From positions 137,925,808 through 137,989,807 of the forward strand of contig NC_044556.1 of assembly GCF_007565055.1 (NCBI RefSeq): 64,000 bases of DNA. Reading direction: 5' to 3'. The DNA is from Rhinopithecus roxellana (lineage: Eukaryota > Chordata > Mammalia > Primates > Cercopithecidae). Below, piece by piece: positions 22,261 through 34,359 of the stretch; the first letter of the stretch is position 1, and every line of letters starts with the position of its first letter. A model generated the notes under the pieces. That model made no database searches. It was not told the origin of the DNA and worked only from the letters and a program-made list of their open reading frames with translations. The position numbers and the translations under genes are program-made.

Positions 22261-22894
22261 TTGAATTTAAAAGTCTTTGAATTTTACCTTAAATTTTTTA
22301 TCCATTTTACAATTTATTATACATCTATTATATAACTATTGTATAAATGTTAATATATACAAAAAATGGCCAATATAAATATTAATAAACCACATAGAGA
22401 AAACCACTGAATTCTTTGGTCTCATTAAGCCAATTATCCGTTCAGATGTGCTTCAACTATCCATAGTCTTAGTTGAGATTAGAATGCTTTGTACCTAGAT
22501 TTAAAATATGTCCTTACCATTTTTGTTTGCCCCAGACAGTGACCAAACAAAACTGTCTACTAGGCCAAGGTTGAACTTCTACCAACACCAGTGTCCTCAA
22601 GTCCTCTCGGCTCTCCCTTATCTGAAATCTCTCAGGAAAAGATTGAATAAATTAAATTTATATGCATTTAATTTATATTGAATTTATAAGCTGTATATGT
22701 ATACAACTCAATGTGTTAATTTATTTGTATTTCAACAGGCAACAAAGCCTTTTACGAGAATTTTCCAAATTGTTTTCAGAATATCAATATTCTAAAAGAT
22801 ATTAACTTTTAAGAAAGAGAATTCTGTATTAAAATAACTATAGAAAATTAAACAAAATACACATTTCTTTGACAGATTCACAAAGCATGTGCAA
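22261..22894. other. nothing recognised
   Basis: AT-rich spacer between two LTRs with repeated 'aatttatat' type motifs near 22650-22690. Confidence 0.4.
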
Positions 22895-23405
22895 TGATTA
22901 ATTTTAAGTGTCCACTCGGCTAGATGAAGGGATATCCAAATAGCTGGAAAACCATTATTTTGGGGTATGTCTGTGAAGGTGTTTCTAGAAGAGATTGGCA
23001 TTTGAATCAATGGACTGAGTAAGGAAGATCCACCTTCATCCAATGTGGGTAGGAAACATCAAATTGGCTGAGAGCCCAGATAGAACAAAAAGACAGAAAA
23101 AAAAAGGCAAATCAGTTTATTATCTCTTCTACAGCTGGAATGCTCTTCTCCTGCCCTTGGACCTCAGAACTCCATCCAGATTCTCTGGTCTTTGGATTCT
23201 GGGACTTGCACTAGCAGTTCCAGGTTGTCAGGCTTTTAGCCATGGACTGAGAGTTTCATCACCAGCTTCTGTGGTCCTGAGGCTTTCAGACTCAGATTGA
23301 GCCACTCTACTGACTTTCCGAATTCTCCAGCTTGCAGACAGCAAGTTGAGCTGCTTCTCAGCCTCCGTAATCATGTGAGACAATTCCCCCAATAAACCTC
23401 CTCCC

Positions 23406-23469
<64 letters not shown>

Positions 23470-23533
23470 CTATCTATCTACCCACCTACCCACCCTTCTG
23501 CAGAGTTCTCTCTGCAGAACTCTGATTGACACA
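22895..23533 (+). repeat. solo LTR, ERVL/MLT2-like, with internal microsatellite
   Basis: Same family and strand as 10196-10752. It starts 'tgattaattttaagtgtcca', then 'ggggtatgtctgtgaaggtg', 'gagattggcatttgaatcaa', 'gatagaacaaaaagacagaa', 'ctccagcttgcagacagcaa' and 'cagcctccgtaatcatgtga', with 'aataaa' near 23391, ending about 'agaactctgattgacaca'. The usual short TA-rich segment before the 3' end has become a long ATCT tract. Confidence 0.82.
23406..23480. repeat. (ATCT)n microsatellite
   Basis: A pure run of 16 ATCT units at 23406-23469, one interruption, then a short run to 23480, passing into ACCC-rich sequence. It lies inside the LTR. Confidence 0.95.
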
Positions 23534-25260
23534 GCAAGGTTATGTATTTAAGTCCGTACAATACAACAATACAACAATTTTCTTAACCTAACCTTAAAGC
23601 AAATAATCAAATCTAACTAACAAACACAAGCCATCAGTAAGCATAAAGTGATGGTGGGGAGGGGTAGGGGCTCTTCCTGACCATGAAATTGTGCTAGAAC
23701 CTTATAATACATCCTTGGAATTCCAGGCAAAGCACTGTATATTTGGTAAACATGCATTTAGTCACACAAATCAGTGTCCTTTTTGCTATATTAAAGAGTA
23801 TGCTTCATATCAGTAATCACTTTTTATGCAGAAAATTCAAAAAACACAAATCTTTATAAAAAAATAACATCTTACTTAGATAACAACTACAATTAAAGAG
23901 GATCCTTGTCTGTTCAATTCAGAAGTGTGGTCTGAAAGAAAACCTATATATGTAAGACTGTACTTTAAATATTACTGTTTGGAAAGTTTCTTAAATCCTT
24001 TTTCTAACAGTTGGTAACCTAGAAAGACATTTAGAACACTGTAGTGCACTTAATATTGTCAATTTACAAAACAAAATTTAAATTTCAATAATAAATTAAC
24101 CTAGTAAGACATGTAGAAAATACTAAGAAGTCAAGTCTGAAAAATAGAGGCCTCATTTTTCTCATTAGCTTAACTATATTAATCTAATCCTTCAGTACAA
24201 TCATGTGACCATGATGTCAAAGAGAGGAGGTAGAAGAAAGGGAAGGTAGTGTAAGCCATCTCTTCTAAAAAGAGTTTTGGTTTTCATTATTCCAACTCCA
24301 CTATCTACACATGGTCACACACACACACACTCAAACTCACTCACATGCTTACTTGCAGTCACACACACTCACACTCCTCACACCTCACATCAACTCATAT
24401 GCTAAGCCACATGTATTCTGCAGTCTGTCTATTCCCATGCATTTCTTGTGATTCACAGTCTCTGGTTAGAGTCAAGGCAATTTAAAAAGAATTCCAGAAC
24501 ATCTTGAACCTGTAACCATGCATTAGGTGCTGACTCAAACCAAGTGTTAGTTTGTTCCCTGGTCTAACTCCAAGTTTTTGCTTGTTTTTCTGTAATAACA
24601 AGCAATAATGCTAACATTTTGGAACATCAAAGAACTTAAAGATCCAATAAAGAGTTATTTATTGATCATTTATATTTAAATATAAAAACTTGTACAACGG
24701 TCAGATATTATCACACTGGCTTCAGTTACCTCCATTGGAGATGAATTCTTTCAAATGCCTGTGTAGACAGGCTTTTTGATCCTGCTGTGTACCCATACCA
24801 AGTTTTCTCCTGGAACCATAGAAGCACTTAGTTCTGAGCAGGGGAATATTCTGAATCTTCTTATAGCCTCTCCTGGGAGAGAAGTAACAAGCATTGAAGA
24901 GGTCCAGTCATGACCTCTTCTTTAAAGAAGGCTTTTGCTTCTTTGAGAGAGTCTCAATGGGCAGACCTCCCTCTAATCTATAACGTCAGTGTTAACAGTG
25001 TGTACAGAAACGTTTCTCTATGGAGCTCAACAAACACATGTTTCTTATGGTGAAAAGGTGAATTTTATCCTTTTGATGAAGTTTCTTAGAAATCTTGCTG
25101 TAACATACTTGAAAACAATAGTTCATATTCCCAAATTTGTTACATTTATCTCTTTTAATTGTACAAGAAAGAAAATCCGTAACACACTAAAATCTTTGGG
25201 AACGTTAGGCCTAAAAATGTCAATTTGACAAAACATCTGGAATAACATCACTTTTCATAA
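23534..25260. other. no gene seen; CA/CTCA-rich patch
   Basis: A (CA)n run at about 24308-24328 leads into CACT/CTCA-rich sequence to about 24390. The rest is unassigned AT-rich DNA. Confidence 0.45.
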
Positions 25261-25261
25261 T

Positions 25262-25760
25262 CAAAGTGTGTATTTATTTATGAAAATAATATATACACAT
25301 CATATATTGTATATTATATAATATATAGTATAATGTAATATTACATTATTATATAAATATATAGTATAATATATTAAAACATAAATATACAGTATTACAT
25401 AAATAATATACACATTATACATTGTACATATTGTATATCATATACAATGCTATATATACAATATTAGATACAGTATTGTATATGTAATTGTATATTATAT
25501 ATATATACAATGTTATATATACAATATTATATACAATACAATATACTATATGATGTGTATATGTTTTCATAAACATGACATACAAGTGTTCTGTATATTA
25601 TATACTGTGTATTATTTAAAAAATACAAATATAAATGTATATTTATTGCACATCATATAATATATATGCACACTATAATATATATATGTCGTGTGTATAT
25701 ATAGATATATTTTACACATATGCTTCTGTATTTGTATATATATAAATACTGGTTAATTCA
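25262..25760. repeat. TA-dinucleotide-rich tract with palindromes
   Basis: About 500 bp made almost wholly of TATA, ACAT and ATTA motifs. It holds a perfect 20-bp palindrome at 25330-25349 ('ataatgtaatattacattat'). There are also near-duplicate modules: 'caatgctatatatacaatat' near 25446 and 'caatgttatatatacaatat' near 25508. Confidence 0.85.
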
Positions 25761-25998
25761 TATAATCTTGCACAAATATTTACCCAGAAATGTTATGTGG
25801 ATATAGCTGAAAGTAAAACTATAGAACATAATATAATGTCACTCCTCATATCTTAGTAAGAAAAGGAAAGGGGAAAATTTTAAACTCATATTTATAATGC
25901 CTGTGCTCCAAGCAGCCATGAGACATAATGTAGTATGTAGGAGTTCAACTGTTGTAGTAGTCTTTCCTCAGAGAGGAGCCATAGAAGGCAGTGGCCCT

Positions 25999-26284
25999 GG
26001 CCAGGCGCTGTGGCTCATACCTGTAATCCTAATACTTTGGAAGGCTGAGGAAGGCTGATCACTTGAAGTCAGGAGTTGGAGACCATCCTGGCAACGTGGT
26101 GAAACCCCGTCTCTACCAAAAATACAAAAATTAGCTGGGCATGGTGACTTATACCTGTAATCTCAGCCACTTGGGAAGCTGAGGCAGGAGAATCGTGAAT
26201 CACTTGAACCCAGCAGGCAGAGATTGCAGTGAGCTGAGATCGTGCCACTGCACTCCAGCCTGGGTGACACAGCGATACTGTCTC

Positions 26285-26313
<29 letters not shown>
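25999..26313 (+). mobile_element. AluS-like SINE
   Basis: Full dimer from 'ggccaggcgctgtggctcat' to an A run (26286-26313). The flanks 'gaaggcagtggccc' (left, ending 25997) and 'gaaggtgatggccc' (right, from 26315) form a target duplication with two changes. The poly-lysine and poly-phenylalanine frames here come from the A tail. Confidence 0.93.
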
Positions 26314-26315
<2 letters not shown>

Positions 26316-27535
26316 AGGTGATGGCCCGTTGGGCTTCTGACATGATGTTCAGGATGTTTTGCATGTCAGAAGACACAAGATGGCATATTTCCATGGGTCA
26401 AATGAACATGTACTAAGACATTTTATAAAGGAAATCAATATTCCTGAACTGTACAAGTCTGAAAAGTTATATACAGAAATAAGTGTGGATTTGAGTGTTT
26501 ATATACATGCATGTATATTAAAATGCATAGTATATAGGCCCACTTTAATTTTTAGATATTTCTGTGACTCATTATTATTATCTCATGCAAAAGAGAATCC
26601 TCTCGTCAGAAAATTATACCTGCCTTAAGAGAAAAAATCTTGAAATATGTATTTTTTTTTTTTTTTTTTGCAGTAGATATTTCTCAAGGAACACTATCTG
26701 CTGTGTGTTTAGTGCCTCCTAACCTCCAGGCCATGTGTCTCTTAGAAGCTGTAAACCGTCAGGCTACAGCCAACAGCAGATTACTCCTATACAGAAAGTA
26801 CTTGCAACTTCATACATAACTTAAGCCAATCTATTCTATACCAGGCGTGGGCTAGAATATTGAAATGCTGCTCACATAGATATTACTTTTGTAAGCACTA
26901 GATATTGTGGTATTCTGAACACTATGGCCCCCACATAGCTGTGAATTTCTAAAGAGCTCTTCATTTCTGTGTATAGGCAGTACAGATTAGAAGTACTTGA
27001 TGCCTGTTGTAGCTTTGGGAGGGTTGATAGGAATCTATTATTAATCTCATTACCTAGCATCAAAGAGTTCTAGCCTACTGGAGTTGACTAATTAATATAC
27101 TGCTGAGAAAGTAATTACAATGTAGCAAGTATACCTACAGGCTAATATTCATCTTTTAGGCTGACAAGGAGAATCTGCAAATATATGTTTTGAATAAAAT
27201 AGCATTTATTATGTTTTGCTTTCTTGATGTATATACATGTATAAAAGATAATAAGTATGTTTTAAATAAGGGTGAATGTGTGTGCACTCTAAAGTTATAG
27301 AGTCAAAATATTAGCACTTGAAAAAAATTAGAGAACATTTATTTTGGTAGTTTTAAAGTCTCTTCTCCTTAGAATGAGAGTTTGCCAGGAGAAGTAAGAG
27401 GGCCAAGGAGTCTGGTCTTCTGTCCTGCCCACCCCAATACCCTTTCTTCAACTGAAAAGTCTCAACACTGACTTGCTTCACGTACTAGGCTTCCCTTTGG
27501 AATGACATTTGGATATGATTTTTGTTGTCTAAGAA
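26314..27535. other. nothing recognised; T run
   Basis: Unassigned AT-rich DNA with a T run at about 26651-26670 that has no SINE body beside it. Confidence 0.4.
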
Positions 27536-27537
27536 GT

Positions 27538-27790
27538 TTGGTGGGCAGTGGTATATTGGATAAAAACAGTGACTTTGGAGATAGATTACCTGTGTGAAAA
27601 TCTCTACTCTTTCACTTTGTACCTATCAGATAACCCCCTTCTCCAATAATTTCCTCAACTGTAAAATGGAAATAATGGTAGTGGCCATTTAATATGGCTT
27701 TTAAGGAGACTGAGTATATTACCATACATAAAGTGCTAAGAACAGTGCCTGTCACATGGTAAGTGCTGTATAAATGTTGGCTTTCATCTA
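27538..27790 (+). repeat. MIR SINE, nearly full length
   Basis: Runs from the tRNA-like head ('gtggtatattggataaaaac', 27548 on) through 'gtgactttggagatagatta', 'ttcctcaactgtaaaatgga' (27650-27669) and 'gtgctaagaacagtgcctgt' to 'gtaagtgctgtataaatgtt'. It spans both the tRNA-derived head and the LINE-related tail. Confidence 0.88.
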
Positions 27791-28860
27791 GACATTAGAC
27801 AGACCAATAGATGGTATAAACTGAGACAACTACAGAGCTGGAAGGGAACTTGCAGATCAGCTACTGAGACATAAGAGTGCCAAGTATGGTGTTTATATCT
27901 ACGTGTCAAGCAGAAACTGAGACAGTATCAGAGCCTAGGTCCTCAGTGGTTGTTAGAGTGAGCAATTTGTGTTCATCAAGTTATTCCTAACTACCAAGAA
28001 GAGGTTAAAACATACTTAGTTTAAATGTAGGGATGTTTACACTCCATGTTTTAACATTTCTATCTCAATTTTTTTACATGAAAAGTTTTTATTCTTTAAG
28101 AGAGGAGTTTTCATTTTTTGGTAATGTATTTATATATAGAAGTATATGTAGATTTACTCATGGTGCTAGATAGATGGAGAGTTACTCTACCACAGCTAGT
28201 TATGTCTGATCACTCATTTTTGCAGCTTCCATGGGACCCTTGTGCTTATCTTTGAGGTGGTAATTTATCTGAGTAATGTCTGGGTCAGAGCCAAGCACAA
28301 TACTGAAAACAGACCAGGGGTTCAATAAGTTTTCCATGAATGAATAAGAAGAACGAAACTCTTCCTTTTATTGATCCCATTTATAGCCCACCTTTTAGTG
28401 ACTGTGTTTCAAGCTGGGGTGCTGCAATTGGCAGGCATCACCCAAGGAAGCAGGACAAAGACTCACGTGGGTGCTGAAATCAGCCGATGCGCCCCTTGCC
28501 AAACCACTGTGGAGATGAGTCAACGCTAATAAAGTAAGGGTTTTGTTGTTGTTGTTGTTGTTTTGTTTTTTGCTTTTTGTTTTGAATAAAAGTGCCATAG
28601 ACTCTTCAGCTATGCATCGGTAAGGTTGTGCTTGCTGAGAAAAGGCTGACTGCCCTGTGTCCCACAAAGGTGACTTACAGTCAAGCAGCTTCCCTGATAG
28701 TGATCAAATCAGAGTTCCCTCTGAAGCAGTGTCTGGCATTTTTGAGTCAATCTCCAGTGACTGGCAGTCTTGATGGCCTACCATTTCTATATTTATGTAA
28801 TCGCTGCCTGTCAGTAGACATTTTTGGCACTAATGTGTCTACTTGTCAGTACCTATGTGG
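27791..28860. other. no gene; GTT microsatellite
   Basis: A (GTT)n run at about 28540-28565 grades into TTTTG repeats. Frames on both strands around 28395-28867 overlap and look random. Confidence 0.4.
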
Positions 28861-28879
28861 CCCTTGATTGCTTGATATT

Positions 28880-29320
28880 TCTACTGGTTGACACAGTTCT
28901 CATAGTTTGACCTAGCCTCAGCCCTTTTGTCTATCACTATTGAATTTGTCCACTGCACCTTGATTAGCTGCCAGTCCCATCCAGTCTACATCTCTTCTCC
29001 AGACTTTTATCAATATTGGTAATATGGTGCTTTCCCACCTGTACCATCTCAAGCAATCTCATTCTGGTGTTCTTTTATCAAATTCCAGCCTTTTTCATTC
29101 TGCTTTTTCTGCTTAGGTTCACAGTCTGCTTTTCTGCTGCCTTTGGGACTCCCATTCCCAGATACTGATCCCTAAAAGAAAACTGCCATGTATGTCTTTT
29201 CACCTCCTCTTTGACCCTTCAGGTATCGTTATCATTCCTAGAAATAAACAGATCCTTCCAGCCTATGCCACAACGTGACCACCCAAACTCTAGTTCCTAT
29301 ACCTTATAGGGACAGTTTTG
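28880..29320 (+). repeat. possible L2 fragment
   Basis: Pyrimidine-rich plus-strand texture with 'ttcacagtctgcttttctgc' and 'cttttcacctcctctttgac' is reminiscent of the upstream half of L2, but no diagnostic block is secure. Confidence 0.28.
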
Positions 29321-29329
29321 TTTATACTA

Positions 29330-30744
29330 TAAATGAAATACTTTTTAAAAAATACATAGTTTTATTTATTTAAATTTTTTAAAATACAAATATACAAAAT
29401 AATGTTTTCCCACAGCACTATGTTTTGAGTGAGGTTTCAATTACTTTAAAATAATGCTCATTTATTGTGCTATTTTGGACTCAGAAACCCCACACTGGAA
29501 GTTTCTTCAACATACCGTTCTGCTCTTGATAACAATTTTTTGTCTTGAAATTTGAATTAGAATTCTAAATTTATATACTGGGCAGAAAATGTGTATCTGA
29601 AATACTCAAGAATCCTTGCTTAGTGTTTTGATATTATATGCATGCGTGAGGTATGGAAATGCAGAAGGAACAGGTGATAGTACATACAGCATAGTATTTA
29701 CACGGTGTATGAATCTTCCCATCAGAGCAATTTGATCACCATGAATCTTAAGTCTTTCACAGTATCAAGTGATCTGTAAAAGATCATTAGGAAAATTGAT
29801 TTTCTTAGGCTATATTTTTAAAGTGAATATTTTCTTCTTGTTACCTTTGTAGAACAGATATTCAGTGTTCAGTTTTTAACTTTTGTTTAGCAGTGTTTTC
29901 TTCACTAAAGAATCATAATTAAAGGAAACCATTTAAAAAATTCACAAGCTCTTACAGGCTCAGAGCAATTAGGCTAGGTAATTAGAAACACGATAAAAGA
30001 GAAGCTAGGGAAAAAGATTTAAACCCCTATTGAACATTTATATTAAAAGATGAATAAGGAAGAAAGAAAATTAAAAGCGTAGTTTCTATCTGGTGGGCAA
30101 AGGATAAAGCCAATTATTCTGGGACATGTTTATTTACCTAGATTTAGTTATTCATAATATGTAGAAAAATCAGATGTGCTGGAGGAAAAAAAAATCGGTG
30201 TTCCTTTTCATCTTGCAGGCAACAAAATATGCCCACACAGGAAAAGGATTTTCTACCACAGAATATTTTTTCAGTTCTTTAAACCAAAAATTAAAGAGAT
30301 ATCCAATATATTTCTGATGTCAACCAGGTAAAATTATTTACTTTGCAAATCAGAAGATAAATTTTAAGAAGAAAGCAAAAGCTTTGCATGCAGAGGCTAA
30401 TCTGGGAGTAGATAGTTAATGCCATTGCAAAGGAAAACCATCCAGAAACATTTCCTTGAATGAACAGGATGTTTCAGTTGTGCATTGTTTGGTGCCTTGA
30501 ACTATTGCCACAAAGGAGGTGTTCATAAACTTCTGACAAGGAAAAAGAGAATCTAAAAAGATTAGTAAATGTTAATGTCATCTTGGAGCACTATTTGTAA
30601 TCTATAAGGAACAAACCACAACAAAACAAAAACAACTTTTCCTATTCCTGAGAGAAAAGGAATTATTTTCTGCAGAATTTTTAAAACAGAATCTGAATGT
30701 TCTGTGTTATCAAAGTGTAGCTTCCTGCTCACTTATTTTATTTT
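29330..30744. other. AT-rich, nothing recognised
   Basis: About 1.4 kb of unassigned AT-rich sequence, with no simple repeats of note. Confidence 0.4.
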
Positions 30745-31116
30745 TTTCTTAAGCTGGGGCAAAATATACATAACATAAAATTCACCACTTTAAGCAGTTT
30801 AAGTGTACAGTTGGTGGCATTAACTACATATTCACATTATTATGCAGTTATCACTACCATCCATCTTTGTCATCATCCCCAACTTAGACTGTACTCATTA
30901 AACACTAACTCCTCTTTCTAACCTCCACCTACTTTCTGATAATCACTATTCTACTTTCTTTTTTTAATAAGTGTAGCTATACTAGGAACCTCATAAAAGG
31001 AACCATAGAATACCTGTCCTTTAATGACTGACTTATTTCACTCAGCATAATGTTTCCAAGTTTTATTCATTCTATAGCATGTGCTAGAATTTCCTTTCTA
31101 AGACTGAATAACATTC
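30745..31116 (-). mobile_element. L1M 3' end, part 1 (right part continues at 32015)
   Basis: Antisense L1M 3' region: 'ggcaaaatatacataacata' (30758-30777), 'ttaagtgtacagttggtggc', 'aacactaactcctctttcta', 'tatttcactcagcataatgt' (31033-31052), breaking at 'gactgaataacattc'. The text resumes at 32015 with 'cacactctatggtatatgca', the expected continuation. Confidence 0.88.
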
Positions 31117-32014
31117 TTTATTAGCCAAGATTCTCTAGAGGGACATAATTAATAGGCTAGATGTATATACGAAAGGGAGTTTATTTTTTAATTTAATTAA
31201 TTAATTTGTTTATTTATTTATTTATGACACGGAGTCTCACTGTGTCACCCAGACTGAAGTGCAGTGGCGCGATCTCAGCTCACTGAAAGCTCCGTCTCCC
31301 GGGTTCTTGCCATTCTCCTGCTTCAGCTTCCCGAGTAGCTGGGACTACAGGTGCCCACCACCACCACGGCTAATTTTTTGTATATATTTTTTCAGTACAG
31401 ACGGGGTTTCACCGTGTTAGCCAGGATGGTCTCCATCTGCTGACCTCGTGATCAGCCCGCCTCGGCCTCTCAAAGTGCTGGGATTACAGGCGTGAGCCAC
31501 CGCGCCGGGCAAAAGGGAGTTTATGAAGGAGAATTGACTCACATGATCACAAGATGAAGTCCCACAATAGCTAATCTGCAATTTGAGGAGCAAGGAAGCC
31601 AGTAGTGGCCCAGTCCAGCTCCCAAAACCTCAAAAGTAAGGAAGCCAACAGTGCAGTCTTCAGTCTGTAGCCGAAGGCCTGAGAGCCTCTGGCAAAATCC
31701 TGGTGTAAGTCCAAGAATCCTAAAGCCAGAAAACTTGGAGTCTGATGTTCCAGAGCAGGAATAATCCAGCATGGGAGAAAGATGAAGGTCGGAAGATTCA
31801 GCAAGTCCACCTTCTTCTGCCAGTTTTTTCTAGCCACCCTGGCAGCCAGTTGGATGGTGTTCACCCGCACCGTGGTTGGGTCTTCCTCATGGTGGGTCTT
31901 CTTCTCTCAGTCCATTGACTCAAATATTAATCTGTTCTGGCAACACTGAGATAAACCCAGAACAATTACTTTGCATTCTTCAGTGATTGAGTTGACGTTT
32001 AACATTAACCGTCA
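31117..32014 (-). repeat. ERVL/MLT2-like LTR nested in L1, itself split by an Alu
   Basis: Reverse-strand member of the family at 10196-10752. The left edge is 'tttattagccaagattctct' (complement of the LTR 3' end) and the right edge is 'aacattaaccgtca' (complement of the TGA.GGTTAA start). It contains an AluY at 31185-31511. The target duplication is not clear. Overlapping minus frames (31539-31772, 31571-31870) are chance. Confidence 0.82.
31185..31511 (-). mobile_element. AluY-like SINE nested in LTR
   Basis: Antisense Alu with a 13-bp target duplication 'aaagggagtttat' at 31172-31184 and 31512-31524. The A tail (here T-rich, 31185-31235) has evolved into TTAA/TTTA repeats. The head at the right end reads 'gtgagccaccgcgccgggc'. 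Confidence 0.93.
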
Positions 32015-32405
32015 CACACTCTATGGTATATGCATAGGGCATTTTGTTTATTCATTCATTTTTCACTAGACCCTTGGGTTGCTTCCTCCTTTTGTTTATT
32101 GTGAATAATATGTGCTGTGAACGTGTACAAATGTCTTCCAGTTCCCACTTTCACTTCTGTGGGAAAATTGCCTAGCATTAGAATTGCTGTATCATATGGT
32201 GGCTCCATGTTATTTATGCTGTTTTCTACAGCAGCTGCACCATTTTACATTCCCTCCAGCAATGCATGAGGGGTTCAATATCTCCACGTCTTTGCCAGCG
32301 CTTTGTATTTTCTGTTTTATTTCTTTTCTCTTTCTAATAATAGCTATCCTAGTGGGCGTGAGGGGTTATCTCATTGTGGTGATAATTCTCCCTTTTACTA
32401 CAGTA
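32015..32405 (-). mobile_element. L1M 3' region, part 2
   Basis: Continues the element from 31116: 'cattttgtttattcattcat' (32040-32059), 'cttgggttgcttcctccttt', 'agcagctgcaccattttaca' (32230-32249), 'tatcctagtgggcgtgaggg', ending about 'gataattctcccttt' at the 5' truncation. Confidence 0.87.
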
Positions 32406-34357
32406 GGGTTTATAGTCAACTACGCTTAATCAGTAAGAATAGATCAAAATTGAGTTTATGACATTTTCTTTCTTCTTTCTTACCCTACATATGCCTGCAA
32501 ACACTTATCTCTATAGTTGGACTTCCAGGGATATATATGGTGAAATACACGCATACACACGTGCGTGCACACGCACACAGAGTTTTAGATTCCATTTGAC
32601 AATAGACAAGCCCTGTTGGGATTAAACATAGTCAACATTGTACAGATCAGATTTGAAAGCAATTGTACCATCGTGAGCATTTTGAAAATTATCATTGAAA
32701 ATATACACATTTCTAACATAAGAGTGCCTCCACAATAGGTGTCCTTTTTAAATAAAATATAATTTTGATAGTTAATTAGGGAGCAGAAATATGCAGAGCA
32801 AACTGGCTTTGGACATCAGGAAAGCATTGGTATATTTAATATGAAAGAAGTCCTGCTTGAGTCTGTCTGTTTCATGAGCAAATTAGTCAAAAGATGAATT
32901 ACTTAATTTGGTGTCTTCCTGCTTCAGGCTATTTTAAATATCTCAGGTGGTCTAATGCAACTGGGCAATAACATGACCGGGATTTTTATTTGCAAAGTTA
33001 CCACTCACACTGTTATTGGCATATAATTTAAAAGTACAGACTAAGAATTTTCTCCATTTGGGTCAAAGATCATGTTTCCATTTTTATTATTTCACTAAAT
33101 CCGAGGTCACAATAATCTTCATTTTATAATTGCAGTTTAAATTGAAGAATATGTTAGCATTAATTACTTAGCAATTAACTAGTTTCTTTTTTCTATTTTT
33201 TGTTTGTGTTTTGAATCCTTGAAATGACACTCTTTAACAACGTATTTGTTCAAAATATTTTACACCCATGCTTTATTTAAAGAGTGGAAATCTCTGTTTT
33301 TGCTTATTGAAGTTACATAATTATAGAATATGTGAACAAAAAAGAAACCAATAAATTAACTAACCATATATATATATATATATGCTACTTTTGAAAAACA
33401 GAGGATTGATCCTTAGAAAAGCGGATGCACAGACTGAAGTTGAGGCTCACTTGTTACTTACAGGTTTGGAGTAAATTTTTCACTGGTCAGGTATTAACTG
33501 CTCAGTTACTTCCCTCACATCAACTGCCATGCCACAGTCCCCACACAAGGAAGAGTACCTGAAGTAGACAACCAGGTAAATGATATTCAAGAATCAATTT
33601 ATTTAATAATACTCTTACCATTCTTGTTGGAAATCTTTCTATAAAATATATTCAGTGTTCTTGACTTTCTTAATTGATGCACAACAACCAAAAAAAATTG
33701 TAACACTCATTGTTAGTGTTGACTAGTATATAATGACACATAATATTATATTTGTTCAGAAAAATTATAGTGTAGGGAGAATATTTGTACTCAAATTCAC
33801 GTGTCTCTATTCTATTTTAAAGGAAGACTTTGTGGCAAATGTTTATGAACTAAGAACTTTTTACCTCCTCTTTGTGACTGATATCCAGAAGGCCAAGTGT
33901 GCAGAAACTCTGTCCCTTGAATAAATGAGCTAGCTAGTCTTGAAATTATAATGGAGGAAACTTACTGCCTAGGTTTTTTAACATCAAGCATGGGTGCTAA
34001 ATCACAACATGTTTGAGGTCTCATGGAAGTGGGGTTGAGACAGAAAGGGCTTCTTCCTTTGCTCGTTGTTGATGTTATACATTACTGAACTTTGTCCATA
34101 GCTATCTTACCTATTTACCTATGGTTTGAAAATCATTAAATAGGACAACACTCTAAAAATGTAATCTGCTGAATCTAATAAAATGAAATAAACCCAATTA
34201 AGGTATTGTGGATAGTATATAATTCCCTATAGACAAGTATCTCCTGAACTTTAAAAATTTTAGTTCAAACAATAATTTTATTCATTTATATACATTTGTT
34301 CTTACTCCATAAGGCAACTAGTAACATACCATTATTTGCAAGTTGGAGATTCACAAA
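32406..34357. other. no gene seen; small TG/CA and TA runs
   Basis: A mixed ACAC/GTGC tract at about 32546-32580 and a (TA)n run at about 33366-33384. Otherwise unassigned AT-rich DNA. Confidence 0.4.
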
Positions 34358-34359
34358 TA

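Noticed and set aside
23406..23480. Regular repeats that could suggest a CRISPR-like array
   Set aside because: Pure tetranucleotide microsatellite with no spacers; no such arrays occur anywhere in the window.
26195..26416. Frames with poly-lysine or poly-phenylalanine
   Set aside because: These are translations of the Alu A tail; the same holds at 53648-53923 and 53775-54065.
27538..27790. tRNA gene in the MIR head
   Set aside because: The tRNA-like promoter boxes belong to MIR; no cloverleaf with an anticodon arm can be drawn.
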